Assembly (NCBI GenBank): GCA_013396635.1
Contig: WBMW01003926.1
Coordinates: forward strand, 868,488 to 932,487
Direction of reading: 5' to 3'
Origin: Penelope pileata
Taxonomy: Eukaryota; Chordata; Aves; Galliformes; Cracidae
DNA: 64,000 nucleotides
Part shown: positions 1 through 10,400 of the stretch, in pieces
Numbering within the stretch: the stretch's first letter is position 1
How the letters are laid out: every line of letters begins with the position of its first letter
Notes under the pieces: model-generated
Databases searched by the model: none
What the model saw: only the letters and a program-made list of their open reading frames with translations
Told to the model about the DNA's origin: nothing
Position numbers and translations under genes: made by a program

Positions 1-73
1 CAGTGGGCAGCAATGGGCAGCAATGGGCAACAATGGGCAGCAATGGGCAGCAGTGGGCAGCAACGGGCAACAG
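1..73. repeat. 10-bp minisatellite, cut by window edge
   Basis: Seven consecutive near-identical copies of a 10-bp unit close to CAATGGGCAG, with variants CAGTGGGCAG, CAATGGGCAA and CAACGGGCAA. The array is already in progress at base 1, so its true size is unknown. It creates an artificial Gly/Ser/Gln ORF that should not be taken as coding. Minisatellites of this kind are common in bird DNA. Confidence 0.9.
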
Positions 74-1628
74 CCCTTGGGATGGATGTCGGAATGCTGG
101 TGCTGTGCTTGCTGTGGGATGGGACATGGGTTAGGACCATCAGGCTGTGGGGAGCCCAAGCTGGGGACATGAAGGCAGGGGGACACCAGGAGCCCACGGG
201 CAGTGTCTGGCTGTGCTCCCCAGGACCCATCCATGGCATTTTGGAGTTTGCGGAGGCGATGCGCGGAGCTAAGAGCAAACTGCAAAACCGTATGTCAGGA
301 AGAAGTCAGCTAGCATCATAACCAGAAACATATTTGGGGAGTGAGTCAGTGAAGGGGGAAGCAAAAAGAAAGTTGCACCCTTTAACTTGATGAAAAAAGC
401 ATATGGCAACAGCCAATATTGTGAACAACACTCCCCGCTCCAGCAGCCGGGCCAGAAAGCAAAATCATGACTCAACCGTTGCCTTTCATCCAAATCTAAA
501 GAAAAATCTTGTTCAGGAGGGGGATCTTTAGGGAGAGTCGGCGAGTTAGCAGGGTAATTAACGAAATTGTTTGGAGACAGCAAAGTCATTCTGCAGACGC
601 TTTTGGGCTCACTGGAAAGCCTTGTTGGGAAACAAGCGCGCCGTGCACACCCACACAGCACGCACAGAACTTATTTACCCGTGCTCATGTGCACACGTCT
701 GTTCCCAGGTCCCACAGACTGAACTCGTGAGGACCTCGATGCCTCATGCAGAAACACCGTGCATGAAGTGCTGCACAGAAAGCCACGAATACGTCACCGT
801 CCACCACAAATCCAAGGAGGCTGAGAATGCCGTCACGGTGATGAAATGGGACCAGGGGTTGGCAAAGCGTTCACTGCAACACCCTTACACTGGATAAAGA
901 CCCAGGGATGCAGGATGCGGGGATGACACAGCAGCCCTGCAGGTGTTGTAGGGCTGATGTTGTAGGGCATGGCCAGTTGGTGGTGGGAATCACAACTCAC
1001 TGCGGTGAGCGCCCAGCACTGATTTCCCGATATCTGCGGCTCAGAGGTCCAAAATGCAACGCTCGTTCAGCCCAGCGACATGGGAAATAAGCGAGGGTCC
1101 CTCAAAAGCATCCCCTGCTAATGCTGAACAGCAGCCCCACGGCTCTGCTGGGATGGGCTCAGCCCCAGGCGGCCCCATGGGCAGGCTCAGAAGGATGCTC
1201 AGGGTTGAGGGCTCCCTCCCTGTGCCTGTGGCTGCAGCATGTGGCTGCCACGTGCACGCTGGGCTCTGCCCCGGTTCCATCAGCCCTTCTCCCCCTGGCC
1301 AACAGATGTGGTCTGCAGCACGCAGGTTGCTGTCATGAGAGCAGCTTTGCAGGGAAGGGCTCTGTTCCCTTTTTCTGCAGCCCTCCCCGCCCTCCCCCTG
1401 CTGATTTTTAATGCTCCGGTTTATAGGAAAGTTTTAGAAAATAAAGCACACCCAAGGATTGCATGCAAGGGGCAGTCTGGTAAGCATAAAGGAGAAACCC
1501 TGAGGACGTGCCAAGAGACATAACCGCCCCATCCTACCACCGTGTGCTTCGTAAACAAAATATTTGGCCGTCGTTTCAGCATGAGCCCTTCCTGCAAAGC
1601 ACACGGGGCTTCATGCTAAGGCTGGTGA
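74..1628. other. intergenic DNA, no gene recognised
   Basis: Moderately GC-rich DNA downstream of DDHD1. Short ORFs on both strands show no domain, no codon pattern and no family I recognise. 300-640 is less repetitive than its surroundings, with several AT-rich blocks (for example around TAATTAACGAAATTG at 556), and might be a conserved non-coding element, but I cannot test that here. Confidence 0.5.
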
Positions 1629-1775
1629 AGCCCAGAGAGGAGGTGGATGCCCCATCCCTGGAGACGTTCAGGTCAGGCTGGGGGGGCTCTGAGCACCCTG
1701 AGGGAGCTGTGGGTGTCCCCGTTCACTGCAGGGAGTGGGACCAGATGGCCTTGAAAGGTCCTGAAAGAACACCTG
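1629..1775 (+). mobile_element. CR1 LINE 3' fragment
   Basis: Contains the characteristic CR1 3' end wording: GGTGGATGCCCCATCCCTGG, then GAGACGTTCAGGTCAGGCTG and later a degenerate GGACCAGATGGCCTTGAAAGG. Oriented on the plus strand. It lacks the terminal ATTCTRTGA repeats and is 5'-truncated, like most CR1 copies. Confidence 0.85.
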
Positions 1776-1929
1776 CAACGGGGAGCCTGCTTCCTGCCCA
1801 GCATGGCTCCTAGGGATGAAGCCCTACAAATCCCAGCTCCCACTGTGCAGTCCCATGGGCATTGCTGCCCTAGGAGCCATGTGGACAACTGCAGTTTTGT
1901 TTTGGTGAGCTTTGGGGGATTTTTTGGAG

Positions 1930-2162
1930 GGGAAATTCTTTACTCACAGGGTGGTGAGGCCCTGGCACTGCCCAGAGCTGTGGGTGCCCATCCCTGTAGG
2001 TGCCCAAGGCCATGGATGGGCCCTGGGCAGCTGAGCTGGGGGCACCCAGCCCACAGCTGGGGTGGGGCTGGGAGGTCCCTTCTGACCCAACCATGCTGTG
2101 ATTTTATGGTTCTACGATCTTTAAGGACCCTTCCAACCCAACCATGCAGTGATTCTCTGATG
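1930..2162 (+). mobile_element. CR1 LINE 3' fragment, two overlapping tails
   Basis: Begins with GGAAATTCTTTACTCACAGG and GTGGTGAGGCCCTGGCACTG and ends in two consecutive CR1-type tails, GGTCCCTTCTGACCCAACCA and GGACCCTTCCAACCCAACCA, each followed by a GTGATT-type terminal repeat. The repeated tail suggests either a small tandem duplication of the 3' end or one CR1 landing in another. It is about 150 bp from the previous copy in the same orientation. Confidence 0.85.
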
Positions 2163-3299
2163 ACTCAGTGAAATAGTCACAGCCACAAGCACATGGGCTG
2201 GCCGAGTGGCAGCCTAAAGGCAGACTTCATTCCATCACCCAACATGCAATGTGTTCACCCATGAAAAGGCAGAAGAGCAACGAGCACTGGAGGACTCAGA
2301 TCCCAAAATCACCGAAGTTTCAGCCGGGCTGGGATCTGGCTGATGGAGAAGCAGCATAGCCAGGACCACGCCGACAGCTAGAGGAGGGCTGCCACGTTAC
2401 CAGAGATAACATATCAGAGGGGAAACGTCTGGATTCATAAGGCACTGGATAAGAATAAATAATTTTTACTTAAAACAGCAATTATAAACTCAAAACCGAA
2501 GCTGAAGACTTCTTACGAACTGCAGAAAGCCGTTAAAACCCCCAAACCAGATGCTTTGGCACAAACACACTTGACAATCCTGTTTAAAACCGGGAGCCAA
2601 GAATCTTCTTTATCAAGGAGCACAGCGAAATGTCAGACCCCTTAAGTAGCTGCTCTTCAAGTACAAAGTACGGGACTGCTCTGAGATGAGATAGGGACTG
2701 CCAGGGAGATTCACAGAGCCACAAAAGCAGCGAGAACAGAGATGTGGGGTCTGCAGAGCTGTGGGCAGGGGGGTTTGCACGTCACCTCTCCCACCCCTGT
2801 GCTTGCAATCAGGGAGGCACTGGGGATGGGCAGAATCCCTGCAAGAAATGGCATTTTAATGGAGAAACAAAGAGAGAAGCTGGTCTGTGGCGGATGCCCA
2901 CAGAATTGTTAAAGGAAACTCTCTCTGGCTAAATCATTGAGGAGCTCAAAACCACAAGGGATGCCGCCAGGGACTTCCCACGTTTGCTGGGGACTCGTTG
3001 GCTTCTCACACTCAAAGAGAAAAGACGTGGCTCAGGGCTGTGCAGGGAGATGGGGCAGTTTCAGCAGAAGGGCTGATGGTGGAATCTGCCTTCTAATGGG
3101 AGCAGAGAGCACTGACCTCCAGGGTGATGTGCAAGCTCGACAACCAGGCGTTTTCTTTCCACTATCCATTTCCAATTCCACGTCTTAAGGCTTTTCCTGT
3201 TCCTTGGAAGAGGTGACCGTGTCAGTGCACTGTCAGCAGCAGGAGCCGTGCACCACTGCTACGTGGTTCTGTAATGGCACGAGGGGAAACACAAAACAG
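2163..3299. other. intergenic DNA, nothing recognised
   Basis: No exon-like or RNA-gene signal found on either strand. A stretch near 2440-2600 is AT-rich and looks unlike the surrounding CR1-bearing DNA; I cannot assign it. Confidence 0.5.
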
Positions 3300-3425
3300 T
3301 GCCCAGTTGGATGGGGCCATGGACAACCCCATCTGGGGGGTGGCAAACAGCCCATGGCACAGGCTGGAACTGGATGGGCTTTAAGGTCCCTTCCAACCCA
3401 ACCCATTCTGTGATTCTGTCATCCT
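3300..3425 (+). mobile_element. CR1 LINE 3' fragment
   Basis: Contains GATGGGGCCATGGACAACCC, then the tail CTTTAAGGTCCCTTCCAACC and ATTCTGTGATTCTGTCATC. Plus-strand orientation with terminal ATTCTGTGA repeats, so the true 3' end of the element is present. It is heavily 5'-truncated. Confidence 0.92.
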
Positions 3426-4308
3426 GGAGGCTAAACACGTCCATCTGGCCCTAGGAGGCTCCCAGATCACGACAGCCATACACACACCTCTTGGATTTCA
3501 AGTTGGGTTGCAGAGCTTCCACTGAAACAAGTGAGCTTGGGCTCCAGTGAACTGAAATCAAAGCAGAAATGAAATCAGAAGGCTTTGGAGGAGGCTTGGG
3601 AGTAACGGGTAATAGAAAAGCTCTACTCAACATTCACCTGGGGAAGAGGAAGGGAAAAATAAACGTGGAGAAAGTCTGCTTTTGTGGAAAATGGTTAATA
3701 AGCGCAGGGCAAATGCAGAATGCAAGAACAGAATGATGGAATAGAATCATCCCCCAAAATGCCAGACTGGAGTCCATTCAATGAACCAGAAAATGGCACT
3801 GCCAAGTGGGTGACATCTGGGAGATTTCAATGCTTTTTGCAAGGTCAGCAAAGACAACAGACACGTACTCCTGGTGGAGGAAGGGAAAGGGGTGACTACA
3901 GCTGCAGATGCGGAGCAGCCAGCAGGTAATGCTTGGAAAACTGAAAATATCTTGGTACGCGCAGCAGTGTGGGACCGGGTCTGGGTGTGTAAAAGCTTAC
4001 TGAACCCTGATGCACGGCCAGGAGCACGATGACCCCATCAGACACCAACAGCTGCCAGCTCCAGTCTGACCTGAGCGGAAAAATGTCACGTGCGGGCAGA
4101 AAGCTCATCCCTGAGCCAGTATCAGAAAAACAGGGAAGGGAATGACATAGGAAATAAACTCGCGGGGCAGAGGGCACCCAAATATACATTAACTATCTAA
4201 CCGCAAGCAGTTGACTTAGTGATTAATGAACTAAAAAAAAATCAATTCCCACCCATTTAGCTCCGGGCACAGCCAGCTCTAAACCAGTAGCACGGGAAGG
4301 GAGCAGCA

Positions 4309-4348
4309 GGAGGAAGGCAAATCAAAACGGAGGAAGGCAAATCAAAAC
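4309..4348. repeat. 20-bp direct tandem duplication
   Basis: The unit GGAGGAAGGCAAATCAAAAC is repeated twice head to tail without mismatch, followed by the start of a third copy (AGAGGAAG). It is probably a replication-slippage product. Confidence 0.9.
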
Positions 4349-5368
4349 AGAGGAAGAGGTGCCACCAGGTGTAGTATAAACACGAGAACGGACCCTTCTT
4401 TCTGCTCAGCCTAATACCAGATAGGAAAAGAGGCTTTCTGCAAAATGACCTCGTATAAAAAACTTTTAAGTGATGAATTTGGAGAAAAACTCAAGGATGG
4501 GTTTGGGAAAACAGCTCGGTATCAGCCAAAGGCGGGCAGCAGTGCAGTCCGTTGCCCTTATCTTGGTTTCTCAAGAACAACCACCAGTCAACACGGCTCG
4601 TAGGGCGAAACATCACCGCTGCAAATGGAAACACGCTGGTAACGGGGAGCCAGGGCACTCCAGCTCTGTGCTCTGCCCCGGACCATCCGAGCAGAACGCT
4701 GTGAGCGTGACATGCAGCCTGCAGCGTGCACAGATGTGGCTCTGCTCGAACCCGTGCTGCAGAAACGGGGCAACCCCTTTTCTTGCAGCTCTAAAATGCC
4801 GCTGTCAAACAGTATTTCCTCTTTGCAAGAGGGTAAGGGAGCTTCTTTGGGAATTAAAAAGATGAAAGCCTGCCTGCAGCGTGCTTCATGTGTTTGTATA
4901 AATAGATTTCCATTTCTTCTTTAGGCGTGCTTTCCCTTTGTAATTAAGCTCGGTGATTAGCGGATGCTTCATGAAGCCCCAGGTTGGAACGGAATCGTTC
5001 TCCCTTGCAGCAGAAGGAAGGCTCAGGGCTGCACGGTCCTGCTCCTCTCCCTGCTGTGTCTGTACCCAGAGGTAGGCAGGAGGTAGACCAGGATCCGGCC
5101 CTTATATGGAGAGCACTCAGCAGGCTCCAGCACGTCCTGATGCGGGGGAAAGAGCCATCCCATAAATCTGAAACACGTTCTGGACAACGGCAGAGTTTAC
5201 ACAGACCACAAGAATTACAGGAATTAACCCCCTTCTGTTTACAGCATTTTAAACGAGATCTCGTGTGGACCCAGCGGTGGAAGGGGATAGCACAGCGGTG
5301 ACACGACCCAGCTCAAAGCACTGAAGCCCAAACCGGGCACATTTGGAAACGCTTTGCACGTTCTAAAC

Positions 5369-5391
5369 ATAAAAGGAGATTCTCCTTTTAT
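5369..5391. repeat. perfect 23-bp palindrome
   Basis: Arms ATAAAAGGAGA and TCTCCTTTTAT are exact reverse complements around one central T (5380). It could be a dimeric protein-binding site or a cruciform-prone spot; no function is shown by the sequence itself. Confidence 0.85.
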
Positions 5392-5401
5392 ATTCAAGTT
5401 C

Positions 5402-5413
5402 TCCTAATTAGGA
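5402..5413. promoter_or_regulatory. palindromic homeodomain-type site TCCTAATTAGGA
   Basis: A perfect 12-bp palindrome centred on TAATTA, the core recognised by many homeodomain proteins. It lies 10 bp after the 23-bp palindrome. Binding is inferred only; the core is common by chance in AT-rich DNA, but the flanking symmetry is not. Confidence 0.35.
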
Positions 5414-6201
5414 AGAGTTGATTCGCCAACTTATCTGGAAAAGCAGCAATGTAAACAAGAGCCTGTTTGCTGGAGCAGAGGTGTCAAACTCCCTCTCTTA
5501 AAGAGTGGATTTTAATTATTGATTGTTCATCAACGGAGGTAAACACGCCAGGCACCGGTTACAATTCAAGGATTTTTTTAAAGAGATGTTTCATAGACCC
5601 AACGTTTCACTGCATTGATGGTAGCACTGTTCTCCCAGCTCCTTTCCTTCCCCCTCCCTTTCCCCCCCTTTGCATTGTTTATCCCTCCATAATTGCCCCT
5701 AAATCCCTAACCACAACACACAGCCTAACCCCCAGCTCCTCCCCCATTGCACCACAGCCTGGGACGACAAACAAGAGCCCAGGCAGCATCATTTACAGCT
5801 GCCCTCTGCCCCCCCAGATTTCAGACAGGGAAGGCTGGGTGGCTTCCACGGCCGTGTGCTGCTGGCTGAGGCTGGCTGCTGCCCTGGGCTGCTGCTCCCA
5901 CCTCTGTTTACATGGAGAACACAGCTATCTGCCTCATCCTTTTTCAACAAAAGTTCAGACTCTGCAGCTTCCCCATGTGCCACACGGATCATAAACAGCT
6001 GAGGCAGCCCAGGGGCCATGCATCTGACACTTCTCAAGAGCCTCGCAGGTTTTTGGATCTTTTCAAGATCTCAGCAACGACCTTTTAGTGTTTCATTTGG
6101 AGATGATTTCCTTTCATCACCACCCTTCCCTCCTGATGACTCCTGAATTAGTTTCAGATACAAATCTAAGCTAAGCTCCAGCATGCTCTGGCCTCACCAA
6201 G

Positions 6202-6207
6202 TTTATT
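6202..6207 (-). promoter_or_regulatory. second candidate polyadenylation signal AATAAA
   Basis: A second minus-strand AATAAA, about 1.06 kb after the DDHD1 stop codon. It is followed in the transcript direction by GTGAGG-type G/T-rich sequence, a reasonable downstream element. It could serve as an alternative distal site. Confidence 0.3.
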
Positions 6208-6244
6208 TTATGCTGCTCTCCTTCCTCTTGATGGGTTCCTTGCA

Positions 6245-6293
6245 TGGATACATACACACATGGTTATACAAACACACACACATATACATTTAA
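6245..6293. repeat. impure CA/TA-rich microsatellite
   Basis: Interrupted ACAC and ATAC runs, including AAACACACACACATATACAT. It lies between the two candidate polyadenylation signals of DDHD1. Confidence 0.7.
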
Positions 6294-6444
6294 TAATGGC
6301 AAAGGACAGCTGGATTCTCTACACATTGAGGTCAAAGCTTTTGTATGCTGGAGAGGCACTTGGGACCTGGGAAGCAAAGGCCTGGCAAAGCAACTTACCT
6401 TGGAGAAGAAGGTGACTAATGTCATTTGTGTGAAACCACAAATA

Positions 6445-6450
6445 TTTATT
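6445..6450 (-). promoter_or_regulatory. candidate polyadenylation signal AATAAA
   Basis: The plus strand reads TTTATT, i.e. AATAAA in the DDHD1 orientation, about 0.8 kb after the stop codon. An overlapping ATTAAA lies immediately upstream in the transcript. A GT-containing stretch follows within 30 bases. It is the first canonical hexamer I see after the stop, but human DDHD1 uses long UTRs, so use of this site is uncertain. Confidence 0.4.
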
Positions 6451-7263
6451 TTAATGAAAAAATACTTAAAGTGTGCCACAGTGTCCATATATTCATTTGA
6501 ATAGTAGTACAAAGATATGTATTTCTGAGAAAAAAGTCTTAACACTGTAGAAAATAAACGTGGTTCTTAAATTATGTCAAAAGAAACCAGTAAAAAAGTC
6601 ATGTTTTATACACTGGAATAAAATGAAACGGAGAGAATAAATTATAATTACAGTATTTCCAACATCTGCTTCATGCTTTTCAGCATCAGTTTCTCTGCGT
6701 GTCGTGTACGCCCTCAGGAGCCAGCAGCCAGGATGGTCCTTGCAGGGTGCTGTGGGTGACAGGACATGGAGCTGAGCAGAGCCCTGGAGAAATGACACCA
6801 CTGTTTGTTATTTACTGACACAGAACACATCCCAACATGGCAGTTTTAGGTTTGTAAGTCACATATATTTTTGTTAATGGAAATTGATTTTTTTTTTTTT
6901 TTTTAAATCAACTAATTGTTTGTACTTGAATGAACGGAACAGCAATTATGGTCATTAACAAGGTGGTCACCCAAGCACACTGCACAGCTGTGCTTACGGG
7001 ATGCGACACGTCGGATCGTCCTTTCATACAGTCAAAGTGAACAAGAATTTGGAATCATTTCTGGTCTAATTAAGCACTGCAAAATGTTTCAAACTATAAA
7101 GTGCTTTTCCATACAAATCATTTTTGCTCTTCAGAAACAGGAAAAAATCCAAACATGCACTTAAACCTGAAACCTCCATGCCATATATAACCGCAGTTCG
7201 ACAGTAAAACATCAGTTTTGTGCCATTCGTTTTAAAATTTCCTCCCAAACCCCAGTCAAAAAT
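6445..7263 (-). other. DDHD1: probable DDHD1 3' untranslated region
   Basis: AT-rich DNA directly after the stop codon, without a credible ORF on the minus strand. The 3' boundary is set only by the nearest downstream AATAAA hexamer in the minus orientation (plus-strand TTTATT at 6445-6450); a second one lies at 6202-6207, so the UTR could be about 0.25 kb longer. A run of thymines on the plus strand (6889-6904) is an adenine tract in the transcript. The region appears free of CR1, which fits transcribed UTR. The exact end needs transcript data. Confidence 0.55.
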
Positions 7264-7445
7264 TCAAACAGCGTCTAAATTGGATTTGTCAGCATCATCC
7301 TGGTCGTGTTTGTACATGAAGGTTAGAAGGAAAAGAGCAATATCCAGGGATGACCAATAGGCAGTGTGTGATGTGACCGCAGACCAGTATCTGCTCTCCA
7401 CCAGACCTTCCCTGAGCTCGAAGTCAATCCTGTGCTCCAGTTCCA
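7264..7445 (-). CDS. DDHD1: DDHD1 last coding exon with stop codon
   Basis: Acceptor CCCTTTCCAG ends at 7446; the TGA stop is at 7264-7266. Two leading bases and 59 residues: ELEHRIDFELREGLVESRYW, then SAVTSHTAYWSSLD, IALFLLTFMYKH and a variable acidic tail ending in SNLDAV. It carries three of the four DDHD signature residues: Asp in RIDFEL, His in SHTAYW and Asp in SSLD. The hydrophobic IALFLLTFMY helix near the C terminus is also conserved. The protein end is the usual one for DDHD1, so the gene looks intact at its 3' side. Confidence 0.97.
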
Positions 7446-10400
7446 CTGGAAAGGGAAGAAGAAACATTGTTAGAATGGCACGTCAGTGGAAGCCAACAAC
7501 CCTTGCCTATTTCTCTGTCAGCTTCAGGTTCTGATTCTGCTTGCTGCATATGAAATGCATGAACAGCACACCCATGTAAATCAACTGCAGCTCTTAAAAT
7601 TATGTACACACAGTTTTTTTTTGTGCATTTAGCACAAACCTGACCTATGGGTGGTGCTTCATTCAAGAAAAAACAAACAGAAAGCAAACCTAAAGCTTGA
7701 AAAAAGCTTTTTTTTTTTTTTTTTTTTTTTAGGAACTTTGAGACACTTGGTTGCCTCACNAATAAGAAATTGTTTTCTGTACAGTGGTTAGGGAAATAAA
7801 GCTATTTATGCTCCTTATAACTACAAGGAAATATCCAGGAAATGCTGAGGTCCCTTCAGCAAGCTGTGTCAGAAGGTGGGTGCTCACAGCTTCACAGCTT
7901 CCAGCAAGGGATGGAGGAACCTGCTTTGGCAGAGGGGTTGGACTCAATCTCTAGAAGTCCCTTCCAACCCCTACAGTCGACAGGTTCTGTGATCTCTGGC
8001 AGCTGTACGGGGAGACTGCACACAACATGACATGCACTTTCTGAAAACCAGCAGGCCCTGCATGGCACCAGCCCTTTTAATTTCCAGAGTATTCCAAACA
8101 CATTTCAGCAGTTATCCTTTCATGTCAGTGGCTGCTTTGCTTCATACCACACTCAAAGCACTTCTCACTGCGTGTTTAACTGGGCCGATGGCAATCCTAT
8201 TGTGAAGGCACTTCTGTGGTTAGAAAATCTGCAAGGAGCAATAGAAAAAAAAGGGCAAAACTAAAAGCCTGCCTTGCTACAAAAGCCAAAACCCCATATT
8301 GAGTAAAAAATGCAGCCATTTATCAAAGTCAATTTCAAGGAGTTTTAATTCTTGGCTGGAGGAGCGCAGCAATGGAGCATCACGCAGGGGCTGCCCCCAC
8401 AGCCATGGCACAGCAGCACCAGGGAATGACAGGCCTTCATAGCTTCACAGCAGCGTTTCACTGCTTTCCAAACTCAGCAAGGAGAGGGAGTCAGAGCCTT
8501 TGCATACCAGGAGACAACCACAGTCATTTCCACTGAGATGCGTGTATTCAAAACTGGTCGCTCTGCAGAAAAAACGCCCCGACCAACCCCGTCTCCATTA
8601 CAGAAGCTTGGGAGGAAGCCAAACCTCCCTGCAAGTGAACACTTTGGCCATGGATTGCATCATTCTGCCTGCAGCCTCGCTGGCCTCTGCTCCACGCTCT
8701 CCTCTTGCAGAGCAGGGATGGGGGCTCAGCAGAGAGGGATGTGGGAATTGTGCAGAAGAAATGCCACCCTGCAACGGGACTCATCTGCAGCTCCACGGCA
8801 CTGGCTGCCATGCCACTCCATTTCCCTCGAGTTTAAGCAACATCTCTGTCCCCAGCACTGACTCAGGCAGGTTATCTGCTGCAAGTAGCAGCACTCAACA
8901 GGCTGCAGTGCATCATGTGAATGCTATCACAAGATACAACAGTGCTCACACTTGTGACCGCTTAGATTGCACAAAGCCCCGCCTCGCAGCGAGAAGTTTA
9001 AAAATAAAATCAAGTATGAATGTCTCTAAAGGAAGTATCTATATTTTTTTTTTTTTTCAAAAAAACCAGGTTGCTAAAATTGCACTCTGTGTTCTGGGTG
9101 GTTCAGATCAGGACAAGGACAGCCTCTGTCTCCAGTGCCAGATTGCTTCAGGACTGCAAATGTATGGGCAACGTTACACAGACCCATTTTATGACGCAGG
9201 GTCAGATTCCCTGAAGCAATGATTTTGCTTTCCCTAGTGGTAGCCTAGGAACTCCTGATGGACAGATCTCATTAGCTAAAACTCATGTGCATGTGTGTGT
9301 GTATATATGACAGACAAACACAGCTACTGACATGTGGGTTCGAGGAAGCCTGAGCTGCTGTGAGAGAACGGCGGTGTCCCCACGGCAGTGGTCTTCTTGT
9401 CGTCCCCTTCTCCTTCCTTCCCTGTCTCAGAGGTCTGAGTGCTCGAGCGACCAAACCTCGAGAAAAGCATCCCCCCGAGGCCCTTCCCGATGCTCGCAGC
9501 TCCTGCATCCAGCAAAAACACACAAACAGGAGAAAAATGAGCCCAAGGTCAGCCAGATCAAACTGCAAATTAAAGCCACGGCGGCACCCGTCAATTAGAG
9601 CCGAGTGGTGGAAAACACGACTCGTGCTTCTCTGGGGTGGGAACAGCTTATCTGACTTAAGTGTACGCTGTTTATCGTGAGACTCATCTGGTGTACAAGC
9701 TAAGGCTATAATTTGGAAACTGCAGTTAGAGGAACAAAAATACATTCCTGTTGCACCGAGGAATCGGGTACTTGAAGGATGTGTTGTCATTCCTTTTTGT
9801 AAAAAGTTGAAGACAAAAATGCTCTGTAACAACAGTACTACCTTCTGAATCCCATCAGGACATTTAAGACACTTCTTTCACTAAGGGTCCTTATGTTGAT
9901 ATAACGTGATGTTGATTGATTTAGAAACGCTCTATCATCCTTCAGTATGATCGAGCTGAGCTGGGATGCTCAGCTCAGGAGGAAGGCTGGGAGAGCTCAG
10001 AACAGATCTGTGATGTTTTCTCCTGCCTCTGCTGCCACCTCATGGGCAAGGCACTGAAGTTACTACATTGAAGTTATTGAAGTTACTACAGCCAAACAGC
10101 AAAAAGCAGAGTGCTGAGGGGACACTGCTTTGAAACGCTGCATATTTTCACGTGAGGATTAAACTGCTGTTGTACCCTCTGTTTGTTTGCTTGGCAAGAA
10201 TCCTTGTGCTAGGTCACATCAGCCTTCCAAGTCCCACACAGAGAGCTCAAGAAAGCCCCTGAGTCAACAAAACCTGCAAGTGCATGCTCAAATGTAAGCT
10301 CCAGTGAAAGTGATTGTAAGCTCAACTAAATCAGGGCTTACTTTGATTCAGACAGCCAGAAGGGGACAGGCTTCATTATAACCAGCCTGATCCCCCCTTG

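Larger units (their letters stand above)
3426..6201. other. intergenic DNA between CR1 copies and the DDHD1 3' end
   Basis: No gene recognised. It holds a 20-bp tandem duplication (4309-4348) and two perfect palindromes at 5369-5413. The ORF at 5467-5994 (175 codons, plus) has no recognisable domain and includes a proline tract from pyrimidine-rich DNA; I regard it as chance. Confidence 0.5.
7446..9331 (-). other. DDHD1: DDHD1 last intron, with a contig join
   Basis: 1.9 kb between the last two exons seen. It contains a 23-base thymine run (7708-7730), a single N at 7760 and a CR1 tail. In human DDHD1 as I remember it, a short exon encoding YFRLQESFFNLPQLLFPENV and a few more residues lies between these two exons; I searched the minus strand here by eye and found no counterpart. 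The longest ORF in the window (8500-9222, plus) overlaps this intron in antisense and is not supported as a gene. Confidence 0.8.

Noticed and set aside
13..321. ORF beginning with Gly/Ser/Gln repeats
   Set aside because: Its N-terminal repeat is only the translated 10-bp minisatellite at the window edge.
5467..5994. 175-codon plus-strand ORF
   Set aside because: No motif recognised; proline-rich part comes from a pyrimidine tract, and no splice-flanked or conserved protein segment is seen.
1..6200. First exons of the neighbouring gene (FERMT2 is expected on this side by vertebrate gene order as I remember it)
   Set aside because: No CpG-island-like block, start codon context or kindlin-like peptide is seen; the neighbour must begin outside the window.
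8500..9222. 240-codon ORF on the plus strand, longest in the window
   Set aside because: It lies in a DDHD1 intron in antisense, has no recognisable domain, contains a phenylalanine run from a poly(T) tract and shows no splice or promoter context. A chance open frame is more likely.
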